DNA of 64,000 nt from Arachis hypogaea. Lineage: Eukaryota; Streptophyta; Magnoliopsida; Fabales; Fabaceae. Location of the stretch: positions 68,883,772 through 68,947,771 of the forward strand of contig NC_092051.1 in assembly GCF_003086295.3 (NCBI RefSeq), written 5' to 3'. How positions within the stretch are numbered: position 1 is the first letter of the stretch; every line of letters begins with the position of its first letter. Shown here in pieces: positions 24,914 through 37,174 of this stretch. The notes below the pieces were generated by a model. That model had not been told where the DNA came from. It was given only the letters and a program-made list of their open reading frames with translations, and made no database searches. The translations under genes were made by a program, and so were the position numbers.

Positions 24914-26138
24914 TCTGTCAAGAACAAAGGTGTGCTGGTAGCAGTATCTTCACAGTGGGGGCCATCATGGCTCCCTGTGCTAGTAAAAGAAGTGGAGTCC
25001 GGGGTATCTGAGTCCTTGAATTTTCCCATGATCAGCTCCTTGAGGTATGTGAATCAGCGCTTGTTACGGCGCTCTCTCAGCTTAGCTTTCTGTTCCTACC
25101 GATCCAACTTTTCAAGTATCTGATGGAGCAGTTGGGCTATTGTAGGTGCTTGTGGTGTTGAAGAGGGAATATCTTCAACTGGTTTAGTGGGCTGGCTGGT
25201 AGTGGCTGCTGGAAGTCTAAGGTACTTCCCATTGGGGACATACTGATCATCCCGTGGAAGCATGGCTTTGGTGTCCCTAGCTCTGTAGGAGACTCCGGCT
25301 GCTGAGACAAGATCTGAAACCAGGACGGGGAAAAGTAAGTTACCCGCGATTTGTACGTGTCCCATGGCATTCCGGATGTGTCTTGATAGATTCAGAGGTT
25401 GGTCTGTAAGGATGCACCATAGTAGAACGGCCATGTCCGCAGTGAAGGAGGACTCGTGAGTGCTCGGAAAGACGTAATGGGACATAATCTGTGCCCATAC
25501 GCGAGCCTCCAAGGTAAGTGCTGAAGCCGAAATTCTCTTAGGGCGGGTACGATGGTATCCGTAGATCCATCTGCTGCCAGGTAGTACGATAACTATGAGA
25601 ATAGCGTCCCAGTCAAATTGGTACAGCTGGCGCTTGAATGCGGCTTCTTGAAAGGCATCCAATCTTTCTGGAATAGGGGGAAGACTTAGAACTTTTTGAA
25701 TGGCCTCTTCTGTAATGGGACTTGCTTTTGACAGATATAGACAGACTGCAAGGTTGGTAGGTGTAAGTTGGAGTAGAACTCAACTACCCAAGAAAGATTG
25801 ACCTGCCTTGGCTGTCTTTGTAGGAAACCCCATTGTCTTCGGGCAATTTGCGGCTCAACAAAGGTAGCAATATGGTTTGGGAGGAGAAGAAGGTATTCGT
25901 TGTTGTAACTCCTTTCAACTAGGATGGGGAACATCTGCTCACAGTAGCAATTGGGGAATCGTGCAGTGTCCTTTGTTGGGAAGGCTTTTTCTTTATCATC
26001 AACCTTTATGATCCTCTTAATTTTGTTTGTTGAGGGCTTTACCGCAGTTGAAGAAGGCTCTGCCACTAATGCCCTCTTTGTTCCTCTCCTTGTGGTTAAT
26101 TTGGGAATGACTTTCTATTTTCCTTTCTTGGTGGCCAT
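24886..26138 (-). pseudogene. E4 env-position ORF
   Basis: Same gene as at 17068-15815, from ATG 26138 to TAA 24888-24886. TAG at 26117-26115 follows MATKKGK. One C is lost near 25720 relative to E3 (CCCC to CCC), shifting the frame, and reading resumes in the 25662-25100 frame (AAFKRQLYQFDWDAILIVIV, then VWAQIMSHYVFPSTHESSF). TAG and TGA late in the gene (about 25098 and 25052) stand where E3 has CAG and CGA. The C-terminal end (DGTEDGAKP) overlaps the internal polypurine module. A TTCCCTTTTTCAG acceptor-like site lies directly before the ATG. Function unknown. Confidence 0.75.
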
Positions 26139-27634
26139 TCTGAAAAAGGGAAGAGAAGGTAAATTAAATTCAAAGGGATAGAGCAAGGAAGAGAACGGAA
26201 AAGGATGGTTATAAATGCACATAAAAAGGTAAAAGATGTTAACACACGCTCATGAGTACATGTGAAAACTCATTAATGGAAAATAGCTAGTGCATATGAT
26301 GACAAGTGAATACAAGGTGTTTATTGGCATGCCGGCAAAGGGCATGAGTAGTATAGATCAAGCATCACTCGTAATAAACTATCACGTTTGTATTGACAAT
26401 TAATTTCAATTAATACAATAGTAAAAGGAATTCGTGAAAAACAAGCATTGAATAGGAGGATAATGTAGAAAAATGCATAATGCCATATTGGCTTTTTCAC
26501 AAACACATAGCATGCATGTAGAAGAAGCTCTTGAAAATAAGAATTTGAACATGCAAGTAATCCCTTAAAAAGTAATATATAATTGTCAAACAAATTTACA
26601 ACACTCCACAAGTATATAACAATAAATAATGACTCACATAAATTGATAACACCAAGTAAAAAGGGAAAAGAAAGAAAAAGAAAATATGAACAATGAAGGT
26701 AAAAAGAAAAGAAAAGAAGATAACATATAAAAATAAGAAGAATAATAGAAAAGTAAGGAGGAAAGGAGAAAGAAAAACCTTGTTAATGGGGTGAGAGAGA
26801 GTAAAAAGTGAGAAAGAAGGAAGAAGGGAAGAAGGGAGGGAGAAGAAATAAGGAGGGAAAAGAGAAAATAAGATTTGGGGAGAAAAAGATATGATAATTG
26901 GCAAATTAGGAAAACTGTCCGGCGCAAGCGATGCGGTCGCGTGGGGCATGCGGTCGCGTGACTTATGCTTAAACTCAATGACGCGGTCGCGTCGGTCACG
27001 CGGTCGTATGACCCATTTTATGCCATTAGCGCGAGCGTAGCCTCGCACTCGCACAACTCTCTGTTCAAAATCATATTAGTTCCAAATTTTGGGTGACACG
27101 ATCGCATGGGGCATGCGATTGTGTGAGTGGGCTTTCAGAAGGATATGACACAGTCGCGTTGCTCATGCGATCGCGTGAGAGGGATTGCGCGTCCAGCTCT
27201 AGTCCAGCACCACTCTCGGACAACTTTCGGTCGTGCACCACTTTGACATCGAAATCCTGATCACGCGGCCGCGTGGGGCACACGGTCGCGTGGGAGGCCA
27301 TTATTCCCATATGACGCGATCGTGTCAGCGACATGGTCACCTGGGGTGAATTGTGCCATTGGCACGCCTCCAGCCCTGCTCCTGCGTAACTTTCTGTTCA
27401 TATTATTATTGTCTCACATCTCCTTGCGACGCAGACGCGTCAATGAAGCGGTCGCGTTGCATGATTTTTTTTTTAAATAAAGGTATGTAAATGCAGATGC
27501 ACGAAATGTACTAATGAAGAGAAGAGTTATTGAATGAGAAAACTAAAAATAAAGAAAAGAACGATCATACCATGGTGGGTTGTCTCCCACCTAGCACTTT
27601 GCTTTAACGTCCGTAAGTTGGACGCTCCACTAGC
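26139..27634 (-). other. E4 pol-to-env interval with internal palindrome array
   Basis: The palindromes ACGCGGTCGCGT, GCATGCGGTCGCGTG and variants fill 26925-27455 and match the E4 LTR palindromes. A pyrimidine-rich tract with ACAAG/GTTTTTC at about 26777 follows on the minus strand. A stem-loop GGTGGG-AGACAA-CCCACC lies at 27591-27574. No supported gene. Confidence 0.6.
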
Positions 27635-30600
27635 TCAGTCTTCAGCTATGTGGGGATCTTCCAAGAGGAAGATCTCGAGCTCCTTGTTTTTCTTCAGCTT
27701 CTCGCAATGGTACAGCTTTAAACGATGTCCATTAACTTTGATAGGTTCAGAGCTTGAAGGATGACTTAGGTGATAGACTCCGTACGGTTTGGCCTTCTCT
27801 ACTCTGTATGGACCTTCCCATCTTGATCTCAACTTGCCTGGCATGAGCCTGAGTCGAGACTTGTAAAGGAGGACTAATTCCCCAGGTTGGAACTCTTTCC
27901 TCTTGATGTGCTGATCATGTACAGCCTTCATCTTCTCCTTGTATAGTCTTGAGTTCTCATAAGCTTCTAGGCGAAGGCTTTCCAGTTCCTGCAGTTGCAA
28001 CTTCCTTTCAGCTCCGGCTCTTTCAATTCCTATGTTGCATTCCTTTACTGCCCAAAAGGCTTTGCGCTCTACTTCAACAGGGAGATGACAAGCTTTTCCA
28101 TAAACTAAGCGGAAAGGACTCATCCCAATGGGTGTTTTGTATGCTGTTCTGTATGCCCAGAGTGCATCTTGTAGCCTGGTGCTCCAGTCTTTTCTATGAG
28201 GTTTGACTATTTTCTGCAAGATACGCTTTATCTCTCTATTTGACACCTCGGCTTGCCCATTAGTCTGAGGATGGTAAGCTGTTGCAACTTTATGAATTAT
28301 CCCATGCTTCTTCATTAGTCCTGTTAGTCTCCTGTTACAAAAATGGGTGCCTTGATCGCTCACGATTGCTCGTGGTGATCCAAAGCGACAAATAATATGG
28401 TTTCTCACAAAAGAAACAACAGTGTTAGCATCATCAGTGTGGGTAGGAATTGCTTCTACCCATTTGGAAACATAATCCACAGCTAACAATATATAGAAAT
28501 AACCATTAGAATTTGGAAATGGACCCATGAAGTCAATGCCCCAAACATAAAAAATTTCACAGAAAAGCATAATCTGTTGAGGCATCTCATCCCTCATGGA
28601 TATATTACCAAATTTATGGCATGGGAAACAAGATTTACAAAATTTAGCAGCGTCCCTAAAAAGAGTAGGCCACCAGAATCCACAGTCTAAGATTTTTCTA
28701 ACAGTTCTTTGAGGGCCAAAATGTCCTCCACTCTCAGATGAGTGACAGGCCTCTAAGATGGACTGGAATTCTGATTGAGGCACACACCGTCTAATTATCT
28801 GGTCAGCGCCACATCTCCATAAATATGGGTCATCCCATATATAATATTTAGACTCGCTTTTCAGCTTGTCTCTTTGATGCCTAGAAAAGTTTAGAGGAAA
28901 AGTGCGGCTAACTAGATAATTAGCTACAGGTGCATACCAAGGGACTATCTCAGATACTGCTTGCAGGTTATCAAATGGGAAATTATCAGCTATAGGAGTG
29001 GAGTCATCTGTAATATGTTCAAGGCGACTCAAGTGGTCTGCCACTAAATTCTGGTTACCACTCCTGTCCTTAATTTCCAAATTAAATTCTTGTAATAGCA
29101 GTATCCAACGTATATGCCTTGGTTTGGACTCCTTTTTAGCTAATAAATACTTTAGAGCTACGTGGTCCGAATACACTACTACTTTAGTACCAAGTAAATA
29201 GGCTCGGAATTTATCCAGAGCAAAAACAATAGCAAGAAGCTCTTTCTCAGTAGTAGTGTAATTCGACTGAGCGGCATCTAAAGTTTTAGACGCGTAAGCA
29301 ATAACAAAAGGATCCTTACCTTCACGCTGAGCCAGTGCTGCTCCTTCGGCATGGTTGGAAGCATCACGCATTATTTCAAATGGTTGGCTCCAGTCTGGTC
29401 CTCTTACAATTAGGGCTTGAGTCAGTGCGGTCTTCATCTTATCAAACGCTTGTTTACAATTTTTACTGAACTCGAACTCAATATCTTTCTGCAGTAATCT
29501 GGATAAGGGAAGTGCTACCTTACTGAAGTCCTTAATGAACCTCCTGTAAAAACCTACATGGCCAAGGAAAGAACGGACCTCCCTCACAGAAGAGGGGTAA
29601 GGTAAACTAGAAATAACATCCACCTTTGCTGGATCTACAGAAATGCCAGTGTTAGACACAACATGTCCTAGTACAATCCCTTGTTTAACCATAAAGTGAC
29701 ATTTTTCAAAATTTAATACCAGGTTTGTACTGACACATCTATCTAACACTCTAGATAATCCATCTAAGAAAAGGCTAAAGGAATCACCATAAACACTAAA
29801 ATCATCCATAAAAACCTCCATACAGTCCTCAATAAGATCAGAGAAAAGACTCATCATGCACCTTTGGAAAGTAGCTGGTGCATTGCACAAGCCAAAGGGC
29901 ATTCTCTTTTAAGCATAAGTCCCAAAAGGACATGTAAAAGTGGTCTTTTCCTGATCCTCAGGAGCTATATGAATCTGGAAATAACATGTGTAACCATCTA
30001 GAAAACAATAATGTGATTTACCTGACAGGCGATCCAGCATTTGATCAATGAATGGAAGAGGATAGTGATCCTTACGGGTTGCTTGGTTGAGGCGTCTGTA
30101 GTCAATGCAGACTCTCCAGGCGTTCTGAACTCTGGTTGTCAGGAGCTCTCCATACTCATTCTTCACTGCAGTGACTCCAGATTTCTTTGGCACCACTTGT
30201 ACTGGGCTTACCCATTCACTGTTTGAGATGGGATAGATGATATCTGCCTCTAGAAGCCTGGTCACTTCCTTTTTGACAACCTTTAGGATAGTGGGGTTCA
30301 GTCTTCTATGGGGTTGACGGATAGGTCTTGCTCCCTCTTCTAAAAATATCCTATGCTCACATACTTGAGGGTTGATGCCTACTATGTCTGCCAAACTCCA
30401 ACCAATTGCCTTCTTATGCCTCCTCAGCACACCAAGTAGCTGCTCTTCCTGTTGAGAAGTGAGCTCCCTTGCAATGATAACCGGAAACTTCTGCCCGTCT
30501 TCCAGGTAAGCATATTTGAGGTGTGGAGGAAGGGGTTTTAATTCTAACTTCTGATCATGTTCAGGCTCTGGGTTGTCTGGAGCTGGTAATAGTGGTAAGG

Positions 30601-31270
30601 CACTGTCATTGTCCTCTGAGAATGTCCCCACACTTGGGCCTTGTCCTGTGTGCTTCTCTTCAAATTCCTCCTGATGAACTTCAGCCACGGTTTCATCTAT
30701 AATGTCACACTTGAGGATAGAGTGATCCTCTGGAGGATGCTTCATAACTCCATTCAGATTGAAGATCACTACTCGACCATCTATTTCAAAAGAGTATGTT
30801 CCTGAGAAAGCATCTAATTTAAACTTTGAGGTCTTCAGGAATGGTCTTCCGAGTAGGATTGATATTGGCTTGTCTGAGTCATTTTGGAGCATTTCCAGGA
30901 TATAAAAATCAATGGGGAACGTGAGTCCCTTAATGCCTACTAGTACATCTTCAGCAACTCCAACCACTGTAATAATGCTTTTATCTGCTAACACAAAACG
31001 AGATGCCGACCTTTTTAAGGGAGGGAGCCTCAAAATATCATATATAGACAAAGGTATTATACTTACACATGCTCCTAAATCACACATGCAATCAGAAATT
31101 ATCACACCACTAATAGTACAATTAACTATACAAGGACCTGGGTCACTACACTTTTCAGGTAAATCTCCCATTAAAGCAGATATGGAACTACCTAAAGGAA
31201 TAGTTTCTAATTCATTAATTTTGTCTTTATGGATACATAAATTTTTTAGAAACTTTGCATATTTAGGTAC
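27635..31270 (-). pseudogene. pol: E4 protease-RT-RNase H-integrase (one nonsense codon)
   Basis: This is the best-preserved pol in the window. Protease: MCDLGACVSIIPLSIYD (about 31090) and [62 protein letters not shown] and FMDDFSVYG (about 29800). RNase [13 protein letters not shown] (the first acidic residue follows R), [15 protein letters not shown] and [10 protein letters not shown]. Integrase: [11 protein letters not shown] ... [10 protein letters not shown], core D in [10 protein letters not shown] in SDQGTHF, E in [11 protein letters not shown], and terminal [10 protein letters not shown]. The only stop is TAA at 29911-29909, where E3 has a tyrosine codon just before the KRMPFG block; 755 codons after it are open. 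The upstream frame is cut by E5 at 31270. It would encode the enzymes for replication and insertion. Confidence 0.94.
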
Positions 31271-32980
31271 TGATGGGATATTTTTGTGGAAAAACAAATT
31301 TCTCCAAAACACCCAGAACTAACCGGCAAGTGCACCGGGTCGCATCAAGTAATAATAACTCACGGGAGTGAGGTCGATCCCACAGGGATTGAAGGATTGG
31401 GCAATTTTAGTTTAGTGGTTGATTTAGTCAAGCGAATCAAGATTTGGTTGAGAGATTTGTGATTTGCAGAATTTAAATTGCATAAAAAGTAAAGGGAATG
31501 GGTAGTTTACATGAAATTAAAGAGAACTGGAATTTAAAGTGCTGAATCTTAAAGAGCAAGAAATTAAATGGCAGAAACTTAGAATGCAAGAAATGTAAAT
31601 TGCAGAATCTTAAAGTGCAAGAAATGTAAATGGCTTGAATTGAAAAGGAAAGTGGGAATTGGATTTGCAGAAATTAAACAAGGAAACATAAAATTGCAAC
31701 AAGCAGAGAAATAGAAGAAGACTTGGATCGAATCGGATCTAAAACAGAAAAGTAAATGAGCATGAAAACAGTAAACAGGGAATGGGAAATGGGAAATCCG
31801 GATCTCAGGACCCAAGAGACTAGAAAACTAAGTCTAGATCTCAATGCCTTCCTAGATCCAACAAGAACAATTGCAAATGAAATGTAAATTGCAAAGAAAG
31901 TAGATGAAGAAGCAATTAACCGAAACTGAAATTTAATTAAGCAGTGAATTAAACAAGATCCCAAGGTGAGATTGAAACAGAAGTTCTTCAATTCTCCACC
32001 CAAGATCCGAAGCAAGAAAATTAAAGAGTGCTGGGCAAGAACAAGGAAGAAGAGAGATCAATTCTCCTCCCCAATTCTCTTGAATTAAAACAACAATGCT
32101 AAGAAAATGTAAAAGTGAGCTCTAAGCAAACCGAAAAGAAAACTGTTCTGAAAAACTAAAAGGGAAGCTCCCCTAGAAACTTACATCCTATGCTATTTAT
32201 ACACTTTCTTCAAATGGTCTTCAAGCCTTCAATTGGGCCTTTGCTCTTGATGGAATTGGGTTGATAGAGGCCTTGGTTGATTGCTCTTGGAGTTTGGAGA
32301 AGAACCGAATTGAACCGGGTTGGAATCATGAAAGCTTGAGTAAAAGTTGGAGTAAAAGTTGGAGGCTAACTTTTACTCCAACTTTTCACATCAGCCACCC
32401 TTCCTTGCTGATACCAACGTTGGGGCAAAAGTTAGGGGTCTAACTTTTGCTCCAACGTTGGCCTCCCCTTGCATATTCATGGCGCCAACATTAGCCAAAA
32501 AGTTAGGGGCTAACGTTGGCGCAAACTTTTGCTCATCCAGGGAGTGTTTTTCATGCCAAAAGTTAGCCAAAAAGTTTGAGGCTAACTTTTGCTCCAGCTT
32601 TTTGCTTCCTGGTTCATTTTCAATTAATCCAAAAGTTTGAGCTAAAGTTTGAGGCAAACTTTTGCTCAAACTTTTTGTCCTCTCTTCCTCCTAACCATTC
32701 CTTCTTGCTTCAACCTTTCTCCAAGCTTTCTTCACCTATCATTAATCAACCAAACACATCAAAGCTATGCTCAAAATCATGAGATATTCATTCTTTCATA
32801 ATATGTGACAATTATAGCATAAAACCTCATGAAATAGCATGAATTCATACATGGTTGATTAAATCAAAGGAAACATGAAAATCTACCCAATTGGCTTGCT
32901 TATGGCTCAAGAAAGTGCATAATTCAGTTGAAAACAAAAGAAAAAGGCTAGTGAAACTAGGCTAAGATGACTTGTCATCA
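31271..32980 (-). mobile_element. E5: solo LTR
   Basis: A 1710-bp sequence with ends TGATGGGATA...TTGTCATCA is flanked by the exact TSD GGTAC (31266-31270 and 32981-32985). No internal domain or PBS is present, so unequal LTR recombination removed the rest. Orientation is minus, judged by TATAAATAG (32201-32193) and the R-U5-like block at 31322-31390. A palindromic AAAAGTTGGAG/CTCCAACTTTT array lies at about 32335-32690, upstream of the TATA box. Confidence 0.92.
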
Positions 32981-33754
32981 GGTACCTGTTGAATAACATA
33001 AAAAAGGGGAACAGTTACCTCAACCTTTTTGAATATCTCTACCATTTTTGGATCAGGTTCTAGCTGCTTCCTGGGCTTCCTTGCAAGTTGTGAAAATGGA
33101 ATAGGAGTGGTGTTTTTTGTAGTGTCTGCGCCTTTTGATGCTTCCTCTTGTGGTTGCACTTCTTCTTCTTCAGCCACATCCTGTATGACCTCTTCCTCTT
33201 CAACATCTTCTATTTCCACTACCTCTTCAGCTGAGGCGTGTTCTGGTGGGCTTGTCTCCTCCTGATTCCTCTCCTGCAGTGTGGTTCCGGACCTCAGGGT
33301 GATGGCATTAATACCACCCTTGGGATTGGGTAATGGTTGAGAGGGAATACCACTGGAGCTCAAAGGTTGGTTATTGGAGTTATTCATTGATCCTATCTGG
33401 GAGACAAGAGCCTGCAAAGTAGCGGTCAGACCATTTAGAGTGGCATTAATGTTATTTTCCATGGTCTATTGTCTCCGATCAATAGATTATAGTAAGTCAT
33501 CATTGGCAGATGCAGAAGGATGGGTAATTTGAGAGGTTTGCTGTAGGGTATTCTGTGGTCCTTGGGATTGCCTCAGGTGAGGTGCTCTGTAAGGCTGATT
33601 CTGATTCTGCTGCCTATTGTTGTTATTATTCTACCTCTGATATCCCTGATTATCTCTGCCTCCTCTGTTGTTGTTGTCCCTCTAATTCTGGTTAGAATTG
33701 TCCTGCCATCCATGGTTGTAATTGCCACCTTGATTGTACCCTTGGTTGGGGCGG
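32981..33754 (-). pseudogene. gag: E4 gag C-terminal part and linker
   Basis: It continues E4 gag beyond E6. It carries an N/Q/R-rich stretch (DNNNRGGRDNQGYQR) with a few stops, then SQPLPNPKGGINAITLRSGT (Athila hallmark) and a very acidic E-rich segment (IEDVEEEEVIQDVAEEEE). RKPRKQLEPDPKMVEIFKKV then leads to the protease. The reading is open from 33462 to the E5 junction. Confidence 0.85.
33750..33754. repeat. TSD of E6, left copy (GGCGG)
   Basis: GGCGG is repeated at 42347-42351. E3 keeps the unbroken site at about 45718-45724. Confidence 0.95.
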
Positions 33755-36061
33755 TGATGCACGGAAAACTTGTCTCTCAACAAATCTCCCTTCGGCAAGT
33801 GTACTGAAGTTGTCGTCAAGTAAAAACTCACAATAGAGTGAGGTCAAATCCCACAGGGATTGATTGATCAAGCAACTTTAATTAGAAGAATGTTCTAGTT
33901 GAGCGAATCCAGGATTTGGGTTGAGAGTTGCAGAAAATAAAATGGCGGGAATGTAAATAACAGAAAAGTAAATGCTAGAATTAAAGGACTGGAAGTAAAT
34001 GACTGAAAATAAATTGCAGAATTGTAAATGGGAATGGGGGATTTGCTCATAAAAGTAAATGGCAGAAATTAAAGAGAATGGGTAAGATCAGAGATGGGGA
34101 GTTCATTGGGCTTAGGAGATGTTGCAATTCTCCGGATCAAGTTCATTTTCATCTCTTCCTCAATCAATGCACTCATTGATCTCCTTGGCAATCTTAAGTG
34201 ATTGAATTACAATTTCTTGCAATTCAATCTCTCAAATCTTGATCAATAGCCAATTCCTTGGTCAATTGCTCATGAGAAGAGATGAAGTATGGTCACTGAT
34301 TATACCACATGCATTTCCCAAATCAAGTATTGAGAGGGTTATAGTCACATACCCATCCAAACCCAATTTGGTCCAGCATAAGAAAGCATTTCTAGCTTGA
34401 TCTCTTCATTCCTCTTTCAAGGTTCAAAAGAGATCCAAGTTTGAATAGCTTATCTTCCAAGATAACTACTCAATTGGATGAAGATCGAAAGCTTTCAAGT
34501 AAAATCAAGAGGAAAGATAGAAGAAGAATAATGAAAATTAGTATTGATCCATCAAATTACAACAGAGCTCCCTAACCCAATGAAAGGGGTTTAGTTGTTC
34601 ATAGCTCTTGAAAATGAAAACAAAGATGGAGAATACATCATAAAACTAGAATTTGCAAAGAAAGTAAAATACAGAGAGTAGTTCTCTTTTTCCCAGCCTC
34701 TCCAGTGCTTCTTTACAATTCAAAGCTACTTCTATATATACTACTCTTCTCAGCTTCTAGTTTACTCTTCAAGTCTTGGGCCTTTGGATCTTGAGTTTGA
34801 AGCAGTTCTTTTCTTCATTTGGGCTTGGCTTTACTTGCAGAGAGAAAGTGCTAAGTGGGCAGAGACTTCAGCTTAGGATGTTAGGGGTGTTAATATTTAG
34901 TGAGAATATAAGTTCGAGAACGTTAGTGACACTTAACATTGTCACTAACGTTCCAATGCACCCCTTTGCCTTACGTTAAAACCCATGTTAACTAGGTTAA
35001 CGTGGCTTTTAACGTTGCCTTGTTAATCCTTCGAGAACGTTAGTGACACTCAACATTGTCACTAGCGTTCCAGTGTGCCCCTTCTTGTTTCAAGTTAAAG
35101 CCCACGTTAACTAGGTTAACGTGGCTTCTAACGTGGTCCTTGCCAACCTTCGAGAACGTTAGTGACACTCAACATTGTCACTAACGTTCCAATGTGCCCC
35201 TGGGTCTCACGTTAGAGTCCACATTAACAAGGTTAACGTGGCCTCTAACGTAGCCATCTTTAGCCATCCCAACGTTAGTGACAATGTTGAGTGTCACTAA
35301 CATTGGCTCATCCTTCATTCCTCATCGTTAGCTTCCACGTTAACTAAGTTAACGTGGAGGTTAACGTGACTCTTGGGGGTTGTGTGGTTGCTTCAACGTT
35401 AGTGAAAATGTTGAGTGTCACTAACGTTGTCGACAACTCTTCATCCTTTACGTTAGTTCCCTACGTTAACCAAGTTAACGTGGGAGTTAACGTGGTACTT
35501 TGCACCATAGGCCAACGTTAGTGACAATGTTGAGTGTCACTAACATTGGCTTCTCTTCCCCCCTTAACGTTAGAGGCCACATTAACTAGGTTAACGTGGC
35601 TTCTAACGTGGCCACTTATGAGTAATTGCCAACGTTAGTGACAATGTTAAGTGTCACTAACGTTGGCTCAACTTCTCTTCTCCACGTTAGAGTTCACGTT
35701 AACTTAGTTAACGTGACTCTCTAACGTGGGCATTGATAGCTTTTGAGAATGTTATTGGCAATCACTTTTCTCATTAATCTTGCAAGTTACCTCCCCTTTT
35801 CTTGCTTCCTTTTTGGTCCTGAAATCAAGCAATAAAGTGCATCAAAGCTCTAGTCCAAGTCATGAGTAATGCAACATAATATTTGTCACTAAACTTATGC
35901 AAAATCCTCATGAAATTATGTAAAATGCACAATGTGTGCTTGAATCAAGGCATAAGTGAATATTTACCCAAAACTAGCTTATTTCCTAAAGAAATGCATG
36001 AAACTAACCTAAAAATAGTAAAGAAAAGGTCAGTGAAACTGGCCAAGATGCCCTGGCATCA
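33755..36061 (-). repeat. E6 3' LTR, full length
   Basis: Ends TGATGCACGG and CTGGCATCA. TATATATAG (34740-34732, minus) lies downstream of the palindrome array. An R-U5-like block (GAGTGAGG...TCCCACAGGGATTG) is at 33795-33865. Confidence 0.93.
34919..35740. repeat. E6 LTR array of alternating long palindromes, period about 118 bp
   Basis: Seven units start near 34919, 35036, 35155, 35271, 35395, 35514 and 35631. Each holds palindrome P1 (arms AACGTTAGTGACA/TGTCACTAACGTT around 8 nt) and palindrome P2 (core CACGTTAAC-TAG-GTTAACGTG, arms extending to about 20 bp). The 5' LTR keeps only about three units (41635-42020). Confidence 0.9.
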
Positions 36062-36098
36062 CAACACCAAACTTAAAGCTTGCTTGTCCCTAAGCAAG
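36062..36098 (-). promoter_or_regulatory. E6 polypurine region with RGGA-loop stem
   Basis: The minus strand has CTTGCTTA/CAAGCAAG-type pairing around GGGA (36098-36079; one A-C closing mismatch), then CTTTAAGTTTGGTGTTG against the 3' LTR. Confidence 0.72.
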
Positions 36099-37174
36099 TA
36101 CTAGAACAAGAGAATGATGAATGGAATATCCAGAGGAATGAGTCATTCTTGTGGAAGTCATATTACTGATTTTATGGTGGTTTCATGCATAGCAACTTAG
36201 GTTCATTCCATTACTGGCTTTCAGACCTTTATCATGTCCCTAAACACTTACTTTGTTTATATCTCATGAGACTTTTATTCATTGATCCTTTTATTGTTAT
36301 TTCAAGGGTTATTTGTGTTATTTAGGCTAAGTGCTCTGTAAGGGGGCAACTCTTTAAGATAAGCTTTCAGCCAACACTCCCGAACCAGTTGGTTCAAGGT
36401 GCTAGGTGTTGAAGCACCCCTAAGGACTTACTCCCTCAAGTCTCTCCCCCATACATACACACCACAGGCATATAGTTTATTTATTTTCTTTTCTTGAGAC
36501 CTTGGTGTCCAGCACCTCTTTGTGTTACTAAATGCTCTGTAGTGAGGGTTACTCTTGATAATGGATTTTCAGCTGATAATTCCGGGTTAGTTAACCCAAG
36601 TTACCAAGTGATAAAGCACCCCTAAGAGCTTATTCATCCAAGTAGATCCCTCACACAGGAGCACCACAGACACTTGCCTCAAGCTTAAAACCATTGATGC
36701 CTAGCCTTATTGCTTACTCTTTTTCTTTTGTTTTTCACTTCCATTGTTCTTTCCCTTTTCTCTTCTTAGGATCTTGTTATTAACTTAGTCTCATGAGTGT
36801 ATCCAAAGCAAGGTATTCAGGATAGATAGTTGTCCTCCTAGCCTTGTGGTTGAACCAACTTAGCTAACTTATGACTACCCCAAAGATTCATGAATGCACT
36901 TCCACAATATCAACTCCACTCTGGTCTTTTAAAAACATAATCCTTCTCTTCTTCAATTTGATTTAAAAGGGACAAGCTTACAAGAAAGGGAAGTAATGAT
37001 GCAGTGACATAAAGACCAGTGCACATAGACTCTCTTCAATACCAAAAACAAAAAAATAATATGATTTGAAAAAGGTTCAAACATAACATGGAAGCAAGTT
37101 CTATTTCATACAAGATCTTCCTTATTTAAAACATAGAGAAAGATGGAACAAAGAAGGAACTCCACCACCTTTTA
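36099..37174 (-). other. E6 3' untranslated region with a diverged duplication
   Basis: No gene is supported. Two related segments of about 205 bp (around 36330-36500 and 36534-36690) share GCTCTGTA, GCACCCCTAAG and CACCACAG words. The E7 stub at 59380-59510 is related to the first. Confidence 0.6.

Noticed and set aside
31271..32980. E5 as a complete small element
   Set aside because: No internal region, PBS or coding sequence; both ends are LTR ends with a matching TSD, so a solo LTR.
34919..35740. CRISPR array, because of regular repeats with spacers
   Set aside because: Repeats are imperfect long palindromes of two alternating kinds inside a plant LTR, with no cas genes and a eukaryotic context.
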